From Mytilus californianus (taxonomy: Eukaryota; Mollusca; Bivalvia; Mytilida; Mytilidae), in NCBI RefSeq assembly GCF_021869535.1, contig NW_026262723.1:87794324-87858323 (forward strand): DNA of 64,000 nt, given 5' to 3'. Within the stretch, counting starts at the first letter, position 1. Each line of letters begins with the position of its first letter. The notes beneath the pieces are model-generated. The model was given only the letters and a program-made list of their open reading frames with translations, had not been told where the DNA came from and made no database searches. Position numbers and translations under genes: made by a program. Positions 12,111 to 22,414 of the stretch are shown piece by piece.

Positions 12111-12759
12111 TAATGATAAATTTTGTTCTTATGTTAGACTATGCTGTCTGGGTATTTGATATATCCTTTTGTCGTAGAAACACAGTGCGTAAAAATACGT
12201 TTAGACTGTCATGCTAAATGTGTGCATGTGTGGATGCATCAGACTGAATAATAATACTTATTTATTTAGATTTAACAAACTAGTAAATGTTAAAATATTT
12301 TCAATTAGGATTTTTTTGTTGGAGTGATTTAATATATCAATGAAAACAGACGCATTTAATAAAATTGGTAAATTTAAGATAATTTGCTTCCAAATAACTT
12401 GACGGTAATTTTAAAGTTGAGTTATTGTGTTAAAAACAAAAGATAATATAACTAAACATTTATACAATTATTTAAATTGTGTAACATCTACATACAGTAT
12501 TTATAGAAAATTTAAGAAATCCAAGACAAATATTATAAAATCATTTTGGTCAATATGGTATCACTTTATATATATTCAACTTTTCTGGAATTATTTTTGT
12601 TCACAAACAAAATATTGTTTAAAGTCAGTGTTGTTGATTCAAAATGAAATTCTCATTCGTAAAAATATTATTTTTCAAAATACCATTTTTCTTGATGATG
12701 TATTTTTGCTTTTGCATCAAAAATTGTTTATAATTAATAACTGAGTGAAGTACTTTTAC
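12111..12759. other. Upstream flank of SoxE
   Basis: This is AT-rich DNA immediately 5' of the SoxE promoter. The 105-codon open frame at 12427-12744 is composed almost entirely of A/T-rich codons (Ile, Asn, Lys, Phe, Tyr) with no motif and is treated as chance. Distal promoter elements could lie here but I cannot name one with support. Confidence 0.4.
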
Positions 12760-12924
12760 TCTCTTTGATTGGCTTATCAAATTACTATCGTCATTGTGGG
12801 CGGAGTTATGTGACTGTTCTTTACACTTGTCATTAATGTCGTCCTATCAGAAGCGACTACTGTAGTGTTACTTTTTACAGTAGGGGACAATATAAGATCG
12901 GTTGACAAAACAAAATCATCAGTG
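12760..12924 (+). promoter_or_regulatory. SoxE: Probable SoxE core and proximal promoter
   Basis: A TATA-like TATAAGAT at 12891-12898 lies 30 bp upstream of the A in TCAGTG (12919-12924), an invertebrate-type initiator, so transcription would start at about 12921 and leave a 76-nt 5'UTR before the preferred start codon. Proximal words are CTTTGAT (12763-12769, TCF/LEF-like), ATTGG (12768-12772, inverted CCAAT), CATTGT (12792-12797, a Sox-type ACAATG site on the minus strand) and GGGCGG (12798-12803, GC box). The spacing is seen directly; the functional reading is inference. Confidence 0.55.
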
Positions 12925-12996
12925 TCTCGATAATTTTAGTTTTGGACATTTACATCTGTGAACATTGTTTTCTTAAAATTAAAGTTGATGTGCAAT

Positions 12997-15900
12997 ATGA
13001 GTGATTCGGATGAGAGTAGATCCCCAGGGCAACCTTCCACTGAACAATTATTAGATGCAGTACGAGGTGCCGACCCATCAGATGCTAAAGTTGTTGATGT
13101 GGATGTTAAATTTCCCAAACAAATTCAGGATGCAGTGTCACAGGTGCTGAAGGGTTACGACTGGTCTTTAGTTCCTATGCCACAACGAGGACCAAATGGT
13201 GAAAAACGCAAACCACATATAAAAAGACCTATGAATGCATTCATGGTATGGGCCCAGGCTGCGCGGAGAAAGCTTGCAGACCAGTATCCACATCTTCACA
13301 ATGCAGAACTCAGCAAAACTCTGGGAAAGTTGTGGAGGTTAGTACTAATGTTGTTTAAAGAATGAAAAGAATTAGATCACTATTATGTATTTGATTCGAT
13401 TTTTGATAATACATGTATTTTAAAAGATTTATTCACATTGTTGTAGATTATTCTTAATTTTGATTTTGATTGATGAAAGTTTTAGAAATACGTGTCGTGC
13501 GAGGGAAAATTAATCAAATCATTTTTATGATTTTAACGTCTTTGTTTTTCCGTTGACTTCTAAATTTGAGGGTTAAATACCGTTGGTTCGACATCAATGA
13601 CCTACTGAAAATCACAGGTACAAGACGAGATTTTTTTTAATATATGTATATATTCTGAATACTCTTTATTCAGTATATATACATAAGTCTTGTACCTGTG
13701 CTGAAAATGCAAAACGGGAACTGGTCAATAGCTTAAACTCGTAGTTTGAATTATACAAATTTAGGGCTAGATAAAATTTTACGCCACATTCAATTACAAG
13801 GTGATCTCTGTCACATACACTTAAAAAAAGAAATCTTTTATAAAACCAGTTTTCAATTAATCTTAGAACCGTAATGCATGAAAGTGAAAGTGTGTAAATT
13901 GTATGTCAGCTAGATGCTCTGCAGACGACACAATTAATGTGGTCAAATTAATTTGTCATCGCTCCAATGGTTCGTTATTAAAATGTTAAATCTTGAACCA
14001 CAACAACATGTTCATATATCATAAAGGTGTACTTAGTTACCTTTAACTCGTTGCAACCAAATCAAATTTGACTCTTGGATAAAAAAAAATGAGTAACCAG
14101 TCGATGGAAATAGAATGTCGAATTCTCGAGCAGACTATTTTGTAAATATTCCCATACTTTCAAGATGTACCACAACATTTCGTGTTCAGAATCTCCTTAA
14201 AGTCATTGTAACATTACTAAAGTTATTTCCGTTTTACAAGAGCAGGAAGACATGGGAGCTAATCCACTTACAACGGTACACATTAATTTAGAGGGCGATA
14301 GGCCTACGGTATAAAAGTAAACAAAATTCTTTTTGATGATTAGAGAAAAAGAGCATTCAGTCCATATATCAAAAACTGAAAATACTCAAAAATCAAGTCT
14401 TATGTCCTGGGCCTGTGCAAATTACAGGAGAGTGCATGTCTTGGCAGTTACAAATATGATCAATGCCCTTCCCAATGCGACCTGTAGTTTTAGTAAAGCT
14501 TTAACCACATTTTGCATGTACTTTTAGTCACATTTATTGGCAAGGTCAGACTAAAATTAAGAGTAATTACAAAATCCCTCAAACAAGGAAACAGTCAAAA
14601 AAACCAGTCAATCAATATGGTTTACCATCAAGCTGCAGATTTAGATTATTAACGTCATAGAAGGCGATGGTATATTTTTATAAATTTCCTTGTTTATACA
14701 ACTTGTACATGTACAGACCACATTTGACGACACGTGAATAATGTTCTTAAATGGTGCGTTTTTCATGTTACAAATTTTCTAAAGTTTTTATAATTTCATT
14801 CTGATATTCTGCCTATATTCTTGATGAAATAATAATCATAGAATGTTTGTAGGAATAAAAAATAAAACAGACGAAAATTTTACCAAAAAGTCGTAAATTA
14901 AAATGAAGCATTAATATTCGAATTTTTTTTCTCTGTCAAATAGCCAGTAAGAGATGCTCCGATCGCTTCAAATTTGTTTAGTGTATTTGAATAAGAATAT
15001 CCGTTAGTAAACACTAGCTTATCATTAACGACTATTTGATACTGGATAAGTTGATAAGAAATCGATTGTTTAAACAAACTTTGTTGACAAACGGTTTACT
15101 TATCAAAAAATCAAAATTTCAAGTTTGTTTTGGACAAATTTTCTTGTAATACGGTGTCAATCATATTTTCCTAATCTATCAATGTTTATAAAGATGTGCA
15201 GCTATTATTTATACCGTAGACAGGCTAGTAACGTGACATGTTCGGGACAGTTTGGCCGTAAGCCTACATTGCCTTTTATCTTATGATTTATTATGGAACA
15301 AGTCAATAATCGCCAAGTGATTGATCCATACTCTTGACAACTAATGGTGTGATAAAATATAATATTTTCACACATATTGTCTCCCTCCTTTTAACAAATG
15401 GTCGAAATTACAGATAAGGGTACACAAAGTTAATTTTTTGCTCTTAGGATTCGCTCGTAGCTATTTTTTACGGACGAAGAAAAAAATGTCACAGCATTTC
15501 GTCGCAGCCTTGCTCAAATATTGTAGTTAAAGAAAATATTTTAAAAAGTACACCTGCTTCTATAATAATCAATTGTGAGTTTTATTATTTTTCCTGTTTA
15601 TAAGCAACTTTTTGTTTTACAATTATAAATCCCAAATCAGTCTCCGGTATTCACCACTTAAGGCTTTGAAATTGTTATCAGACATGAAAATTGGCCGTTC
15701 AGGCGTCTTTTGGTTACACTTTAAAAAAAACTTTATATTTAACTGTGTGGCTATTGTTAGTCGTGTGTGTTGATAAAAAAAACTTTGTACTGAACACCAC
15801 GAAAGAGGCTAAAATTAATACGTGTGTAGGACGGTTGGCCAAAGCAACGCTGAAATATTCTTTTAATGACAATATCAATATTTATATTATTGATACTGAT

Positions 15901-18543
15901 GGTATTTGTAGTTCCAAAGTATATGCATTTTGTGGGGGAGTTGTTCTTACCATGAAGTAGTCTATATTGTTATTTTAGTACATATTTATCATGATGCGGT
16001 CATAATGGACTATTTCCGGTGTAAATACTACTTCAATGTCGTGATTTTCACAGTTTTGGTGGGATAAGACCACAACTGACAGACGGAAATTACTTTCTTA
16101 CTTTATTGTACATTTTTATTATTTTCATAAAGGTCAAGGCTCTTGACCGGAACCTGCGACCACTCTCAGTTCATAAAATTTTATATTTCATGTTTGACAT
16201 TTCCCACGATATGAGCATTCATTTGTCTAAGATCTAATTTCTTAACACGATGAAAATAGATATTTTCCCATTCACATTAACAGCTCGAAGTATATATTTT
16301 ACAGTTTGTATATTTAAGTGAATTATCCTTTAAAATACCTTTAAATGCATGAATTTTCAAGAGAAAAGACACGAATTTATGACATCTAATACCCTTGCAA
16401 TGATTGTCCGGACATTGACACTACATAAGTACGCGTTTGAAGTATATATCTTAATGATATTTAATTGCTTTAATTTTTAAATCAGCATATTCTTATAACT
16501 TAAATTGGTAAAGCTAAATACACTATAAATTAAAACAAAAGTGACGAATCTAAAAATCACATCAAAATGTCAAGTCAAGAAACTGATATCTGAAACAAAT
16601 GATATAGATAAATTATCAACATTGGCGATGCATATGTCAAAATGTTTGACAAGATATATATTTCACAAAATTGCATGTATAATTTGATGTCAGTTACTGA
16701 CATTTTATGCAAACTTAATAACTAAATCCATCTACTGAAATATATGCATCATAAAGTTAAAATTCAATTAAAGAATACAGTTATGATTAATGTGTAATAA
16801 CTTTCAAGAATAAATTTTAATATCTTTAAATTCACAAATTCATACAGACATATGGAAACTTTCATGAGTATAAAAATTAAATTTGTACTTGTATTAATGT
16901 TTAATATCGAATACATGTATAGTATCGACATAGGACATTAATTTATCCATTTTTATTCACCGCGTTTAATATTTACCAAAAACTTTGCTGTACTCTAAGA
17001 CAAATTTTCTTGCTATAGGTTTATAAACACCAACTTTGTAAACATTAAAAACGACCAAATGTAATCATATAGAATTAAACTGTTTTAACACTATCACACG
17101 AATATCCATTAATTTTAATAAATTTTTATTTTTTGTACAAATAAATTATTTACTAACTAAAAACTTTTCAATTACAGATTGCTGAACGAGGAAGAAAAGC
17201 GACCATTTGTCGATGAGGCCGAGAGGCTCCGAGTTCAACACAAAAAAGATTACCCAGACTACAAATATCAACCAAGGAGAAGGAAGCCTTTGAAGAGTGC
17301 TAATGGTGGTACTGCAGAAAACAACAATATTCCACCCGGCATCATGTTTAAAAGTAATACTTGTTTGAGTGGAGGGTCCCCAGTTGGTGCAAGTGACGGT
17401 GATTGTTCCAGCGACTGTTCTAATAACCCTAACGGACCACCTACACCCCCAACCACACCAAATCAGTTCATGAAATGTATGGCAGATCGAATGAGACCAA
17501 GAAACGTTGCAGGTAATTATACGTTTGTTAATCTTAAATACTTCATGAGCTATTAGTAAGATTTTAATGGAATTACACATATTAAGGAAAACTTATAATA
17601 TCATCAAATTACTTGAAAAATCAAATAAGAAAAAAATAGATTTATTTTAAATCTGAAGACAGTCTTTATGTTTAAAAAAAACTTCATTTCCACAAGCAAA
17701 TTCTCTGTTAGGATTATACATAATGATAATATTTCATATGCACCACAAAATAAAAATAAAGGAGATGTGGTATAAACGTCAACAGGGACAGCAACTCAAC
17801 AACACAAATATGGGACATCTATAGATAGATTTACCTGCAAAACTATTCTTTTTTCTAAATTAAAGCTTTTAAGGTTTGCATGCATATGATAAGTTTGTTT
17901 TTCCAATGGGCTAACATGAAACATATCTTGATGTTTTCTCTCTCTTTTAGGTCAACCCATAGATTTCAATCCTTATAACGGAGATGTCCCAATAATTGAC
18001 AGTTTCCCAGATGCAGAAGAGCTTGATCAATATTTTCCACCTCAGTACAATTCCATGTACGGTCAATCATCCGTCCCATGTACCACATCAACATGGTCTA
18101 CAACAAACTATCAACGAATCAATGGAAATTTGTCTCATTCATCTTACCCGGCGGCACCGAATACTGATATTTCATCACCGTATGACTTATCAAACCATCC
18201 GTCCCCAGTAAATAGCTCCCAAAATATGCATAGTCCATCATACCAAAGTACCACAACCGATTGCAAATACCAAGACGAAGACAGAAACACGACAATCAAG
18301 TTAGAACCCGCCCGTCAAAGACAAAACCCAAGACAATTCGATACTTATGACGTCTCGCCACCACCTCCACGTTATCCCGTTGAACATACAAATTATTCAT
18401 CCGCGTCACCAAATTCATATCCACCAACCACAGCGTCCGGTTCACCTACATATCAGTACCTGGGCATTGCTCGTCAAATGTACAATCCTGCCATTCCTGT
18501 AGCCGTTCCTGCCGACCAACAGTGGAACAGGTCATATACATAA
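12997..18543 (+). CDS. SoxE: SoxE transcription factor (Sox8/9/10 class), three coding exons
   Basis: Coding exons are 12997-13337, 17178-17512 and 17951-18543, joining in frame to 422 codons plus TAA. Both introns have GT-AG ends (phase 2, then phase 1). Residues 38-72 match the SoxE dimerisation region ([20 protein letters not shown]). Residues 72-150 are the HMG box, with RPMNAFMVW at 77-85, [10 protein letters not shown] at 104-113 (the position of the nuclear export signal in Sox9) and the basic QPRRRK end. The first intron splits the box after GKLWR and the second lies just before PIDF; both match vertebrate Sox9 as I remember it. PPTPPTTP (201-208), a [13 protein letters not shown] block (244-256) and a sumoylation-type IKLE (341-344) are further SoxE hallmarks. 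The C-terminal third is rich in Ser, Pro, Tyr and Gln, as in a transactivation domain. Start: ATG 12997 has A at -3; an in-frame ATG at 12988 (three residues longer) has a poor context. As in other animals it should bind ACAAT-type sites as a dimer to direct cell fate. Confidence 0.97.
13338..17177 (+). other. SoxE: SoxE intron 1 (3840 nt)
   Basis: The intron begins GTTAGT directly after the Arg codon of GKLWR and ends TTCAATTACAG before the LLNEEE block. It interrupts the HMG box at the site used in vertebrate SoxE genes. Content is AT-rich. The only strong structure is the hairpin at 13613-13700; a weaker hairpin (GTGTGA..AAAATAT / ATATTTT..CACAC) lies at 15348-15373. Open frames inside it (14333-14527, 15691-15960) lack coding character. 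Confidence 0.85.
13613..13700. repeat. 88-nt hairpin in SoxE intron 1
   Basis: Outer arms 13613-13626 (CACAGGTACAAGAC) and 13687-13700 are perfect reverse complements of 14 bp. Inner arms 13643-13661 and 13667-13685 pair over 19 bp with one mismatch, closed by a 5-nt loop (CTCTT). A 16-nt T-rich insertion (13627-13642) sits on the left side only, facing one base on the right. It could be a small palindromic MITE with a later insertion, or a transcribed hairpin since it lies on the sense strand of the SoxE pre-mRNA. Confidence 0.75.
17513..17950 (+). other. SoxE: SoxE intron 2 (438 nt)
   Basis: The donor is CAG|GTAATT at 17512/17513 and the acceptor TCTCTCTTTTAG ends at 17950, with a good pyrimidine tract. 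It is phase 1 and separates the PPTPPTTP segment from the PIDF block, the position of intron 2 in vertebrate Sox9. Reading through it gives an early stop at 17554-17556. Confidence 0.9.
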
Positions 18544-18833
18544 ACAATCAAAACAATTACATTTTTGTTGATATTCATTGTTACAAATATTTATTTTTAA
18601 TTGTAAAACTATCCATTGCACAGTAAAGAGGAATGATTGAATAATTATGTTGCATAAGATGCGCGAGTGATTTTGTAGTATTTGTGTTTTGAAATGTGGT
18701 AGCTTCTACAAAGTAGTGGCGTCATTATTTATTTTCTATAATCAAAATTATTTGGTTTTATGAGGCATATTGTCTGTATTCATCCAATTTTTATGATTTG
18801 TAAATCCATTGAAATGTAAGCAAGTCTTTGGTG

Positions 18834-18922
18834 CTATCCACACGGAAGGTCTATCCACACGGAAGGTCTATCCACACGGAAGGTGGTGCTATCCACACGA
18901 AAGGTCTATCCACACGGAAGGT
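18834..18922 (+). repeat. Minisatellite in the SoxE 3'UTR (five 17-bp units)
   Basis: The unit CTATCCACACGGAAGGT occurs at 18834, 18851, 18868, 18889 and 18906. The fourth copy has one change (CGAAAGG) and is preceded by an extra GGTG. It lies about 290 bases after the stop codon and well before the polyadenylation signal, so it should be part of the mature mRNA. Confidence 0.93.
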
Positions 18923-19120
18923 GCTGTTTGTGAATATCAGTAATGAATATTTAACATGTTTTGCTTTATTAACTTATACGCTATCAGTATTTGAAACACC
19001 ATAAGCTTTAATTACATGTCGTTTGTTGTGAAATGAAGCTCTGAGCCAGATCTCGATCAAATGTATGATAGTTATAGATTTTTTAAAAATATTTTCTACA
19101 TTTTGATACATGTAAATGTC

Positions 19121-19128
19121 TGTAAATA
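19121..19128 (+). promoter_or_regulatory. Pumilio-type 3'UTR motif
   Basis: TGTAAATA is an exact match to the PUF/Pumilio recognition octamer (UGUANAUA) on the sense strand, 16 bases before the polyadenylation signal of SoxE. Related TGTAAAT words are nearby (18798, 19111). Chance occurrence is possible in AT-rich DNA. Confidence 0.35.
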
Positions 19129-19143
19129 ATATGTTTATATAAG

Positions 19144-19149
19144 AATAAA
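19144..19149 (+). terminator. Polyadenylation signal of SoxE
   Basis: AATAAA is the first canonical signal I find downstream of the SoxE stop codon and is followed by a T/G-containing stretch (TTATTATTATATTGTTTT). It implies a 3'UTR of about 620 nt. Alternative AATAAA signals lie at 19361 and 19627. Confidence 0.65.
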
Positions 19150-19169
19150 AACATGAACTTTGAAATGGA

Positions 19170-20689
19170 TTATTATTATATTGTTTTATACAATGATCAT
19201 CGCTAGGTAGTTTTCAGGTATCTATTCTCGCCCTTCTCCTCAGCTGTATATGAATTTGTATTTGGTCAGTATATTTGATATTTTGGTATTGTTTTGGTAC
19301 TTCACGTTAATTAGGGCATTCATATATCCCTTCGTAAAGTATACAAATCAAGGAGAAGGAAATAAATGAAGATGGCTACTATAATCAACAGCATTTCACC
19401 TAGCATTATGTATTAGGCATTTCGTGTTTATGGTAGATCTTTGGTAGACTCTCTTTACTTTTTGTCTTTTAAATCTTTACAAATAGTACATACAGTCTGT
19501 TGTCAGATTGTGATACCCTTTGAATGCTTTTATCTGGTTTGATAGCTATTTCGTTGACGTAAATACTTTTACTAAAAATTACAGAAATCAAATTTCGCTT
19601 GAATCCAAGATGTGTTTCCTTCTGCAAATAAAGTCTTAGAAAGCTCTACAAGAGATATGTCTTTCCCCACTTAATTAATATTTTCCCCACATGCTTGATT
19701 CAAAACAATTCATTGTTTATGTAAACATATCTTGAAATTATTTCATTTGAAAATGTTACTATATTCGCAAAAATTACACATGATGTCTTGTTGATGCCTT
19801 TGTTGCTTCCGAACAAAATACAGAAGGACCAAACCACAGAGTAATCAGTAGAATCTATAGATTACAGTTAACCATGTACATACGACAAGGCTGTCTTATA
19901 AACATAATGCATTTCACCTTGATAGAAAAATAAGGAGATGTGATTTGACTGCCAACGAGACAACTAACCAATAGAAACCAAATGACGTTTATGTAATTAT
20001 AACCATATAGTAAGCGATAAAATAACTCGAAATAACAAAACGTGAAACAGTTCAAACGAGAATACCAACGGCCTGATCGTTACATTTATTTTATAAAATA
20101 ACACACGAGGCAAGTAAGTGAAGTTTCCTTGAACCTGAAACGCAATTGACTGTTATGCAAGTGTGAGCTTTGCTGCCTTTAAACTTGTTTCAACTCACTA
20201 CTTTCATTTACAGAGAACCTGAATCATGGACAAGTATGACAGTTAATCATTAAAGTGTTCATGTGATACTCGATTAATGCGAGTTTTTACTAGATATTGT
20301 ACAGAATTAGATATGGGCCTTGGTGGCTTTTTTAGTATACCTTGAAAGTTTACACGTTTGATATTCCCTTTTTGATATTACTTTAATACGAAGAGAAGAC
20401 CTTGAGGATATATTACGATTAAAGATCTACTTTTAACATTTAAATAAAGTTACATGAAACTGATTTTCTTACACATGACACGTGTTACTGGCATAACTTC
20501 ACCAGGTAAGCTAGAGATTAAATGAAAAGCCAAAAAATACAAAATGTCAGGATAGCATTATACCATGAAATATAAATAGAACATATAAGATGCCCAAGGT
20601 ATTAGATGACTTATAAACTGGAATTGTTCAATCTAAAGACATCAAAGAAATCGAGACAGTACCGAAAAACTGACTTCTGATTTGAATAA
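19170..20689. other. Downstream flank of SoxE, nothing recognised
   Basis: AT-rich DNA without a supported gene or repeat. Two further AATAAA hexamers (19361, 19627) could serve longer SoxE transcripts. Confidence 0.4.
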
Positions 20690-20840
20690 GTTACTGAGGA
20701 ATGGGGCGGAGTTAAGATTTAACATTAACTGGGTGGTTGGTACTCTCGGGAACTGATAGTCCATCAGCAGTGGTAAAACCATAATACTGATTTCCGTATG
20801 CGAGGCATCCATTTCTGGAGTACACTTCATCCAGTACGCT
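20690..20840 (-). mobile_element. Retrozyme-like repeat fragment with a degenerate hammerhead
   Basis: On the minus strand the segment starts with GCGTA-CTGGATGA (a hammerhead box with one inserted G), then GAAATGGATGC and a TACG string able to pair with the initial CGTA. About 50 bases later comes CCACTGCTGATGGA and then CCCGAGAGTACCAACCACCCAG, the body words that follow the ribozyme in the 29.5, 31.9 and 34.0 kb copies. The order is the same in all four. Confidence 0.5.
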
Positions 20841-21263
20841 TCAGACTAAAACTTTGAAAGCTAAATATATGAAAAGTTTGTTTGAGAGAGTTCTAGCTTT
20901 ATTTTAAGAAAATTACATTGTTTATGCGTTGAAAACTAAATATTTTTAACTAATCAAATCAGACCATAAACACTGGCTTCTTGATTACTGATATGCTCTG
21001 GGATCAGTAATGGTATCGACACGCAGTGAGTGCAAAACATGTATGATACTGATATATACATGTATCTGTGCGCAGCTTTAGTTTGAGTATAGTTAAATGA
21101 TGTATTAACAGCATATTGGACCAGCTTTAAATTGTCTACACCAAGTCATCAATATAAAAGTCAATTATTTCTTCTGTTGATAAATCTGGTTAAAACTACA
21201 TTGTCTACACCACCAGACACTGGTTATTAATGTAATTGTCAATGAAAATTACACATAATAAAA

Positions 21264-21297
21264 ATGTACGTTTGGATTCACCTTCATCAGGAAAGCT
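21264..21297 (-). ncRNA. Hammerhead-like ribozyme remnant (decayed)
   Basis: The minus strand reads GAGCTTTC-CTGATGA-AGGTGAATCC-AAACG. The first catalytic box is intact. The second box (GAAA) has been lost to AAAC and no cleavage triplet is visible. It belongs to the same subclass as 43.0 kb. Confidence 0.45.
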
Positions 21298-22329
21298 CAA
21301 TCCACAAAAAGAAAAAGAAAAAAAAAGACATGGATGTATGACTACTTAAATTCGTGAGGAGCTTATCACCAAAAGGAACATAAACACAATAGCTTAATCA
21401 ATCTAAGGCCAACTTTGCTTGAGGGAATTTCTGCTAATAAACCTGGCTTAAACAACTACATGTACAAGTATATACTTTTAATTGAAGTTGTCTACACAAG
21501 TTCTTTAGTATAATATTTAATTACATGTTTTCTTATGCTAATAAACCTGGCGTAAAGATCTACTTTCCTTTAAAAAATTGACGATGCCAAACCATGAATT
21601 GTTTCTCCTGTTGATTGGTCGTTTATCAAGCACAATTTAACTCTGAAGCAAAATAAACAACACCATTACTAGATTATGTTATGATTTTCAAAAGAGTAAA
21701 TTTTTATTTCGAAGCTATAAAGATAATACCTTTAACCAGAAATGGGTGCAGTCAGTGTTTTTGTGGTATTGTTATAAAGTATGTATAATAAATTGTTTGT
21801 CTTTTATGCCTGGGCAACACAAACCGCTATAGCGACCAAATTGATAATGAAAAATGAACATGAAAGGAAAAGGGGACAGGGAAGTGACACAAAAAGGGAA
21901 GAAATATTAATTGCCACAGGAAATATATGGAGAGTTTTAGTAGGGTCGAAAAATACAGCCTCACTATAGGTCCTTTTTTTTGTTTTATCTTTATTAACTA
22001 TAGGTCCTAATGAACCAACTTTAAACGAATGATGCTGGAGGTACTAAATCACAGTAAAATCGCGTGAGATACTCTCCTAATACGGGGTGCTTAATTTGTC
22101 CATTCTGCACAACCACGGACTACAAAAGATAAACTGGGTCAAATATATTTACATTGGGGGACGTTGTCTTTGGGGTTTTCAGTTAGCTACTTTAAAAAAA
22201 GGCATTTTTATTCATCGTGTGTTATTTGGTTTCTGACTCATTGATGTTAACCCATACATATCTATTTTAATAATACACTACTTATTAGTACAACTATACC
22301 AGACAGTAACTGCACACGTGCAAGTCTTT
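21298..22329. other. AT-rich intergenic DNA
   Basis: No gene is supported. Near 21800 the words CTGGGCAACACAAACC echo the dispersed repeat at 12060 and 27240. The short frame at 21781-21969 overlaps that echo and lacks any motif. Confidence 0.4.
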
Positions 22330-22414
22330 CAATCTAATTAAAATATAGAACTCTGATTTCGTTATACTCATATGGAGTATAACGAAACCAGAGTTCTATA
22401 TTTTAATTAGATTG
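22330..22414. mobile_element. Near-perfect palindrome, 40-bp arms (fold-back element A)
   Basis: Arms 22330-22369 and 22375-22414 are reverse complements with one mismatch, separated by five bases (ATATG). The outer ends are CAATCT...AGATTG, with TTT before and CAAA after. An unrelated palindrome at 26033-26100 has the same ends and flanks. The arm identity suggests a recent origin or ongoing correction. Confidence 0.85.

Noticed and set aside
12427-12744. 105-codon ORF upstream of SoxE
   Set aside because: Codon content is nearly all A/T-rich with no motif, and it ends just before the promoter elements.
17146-17580. 144-codon minus-strand ORF over SoxE exon 2
   Set aside because: It is the antisense shadow of a conserved exon and runs across both splice sites.
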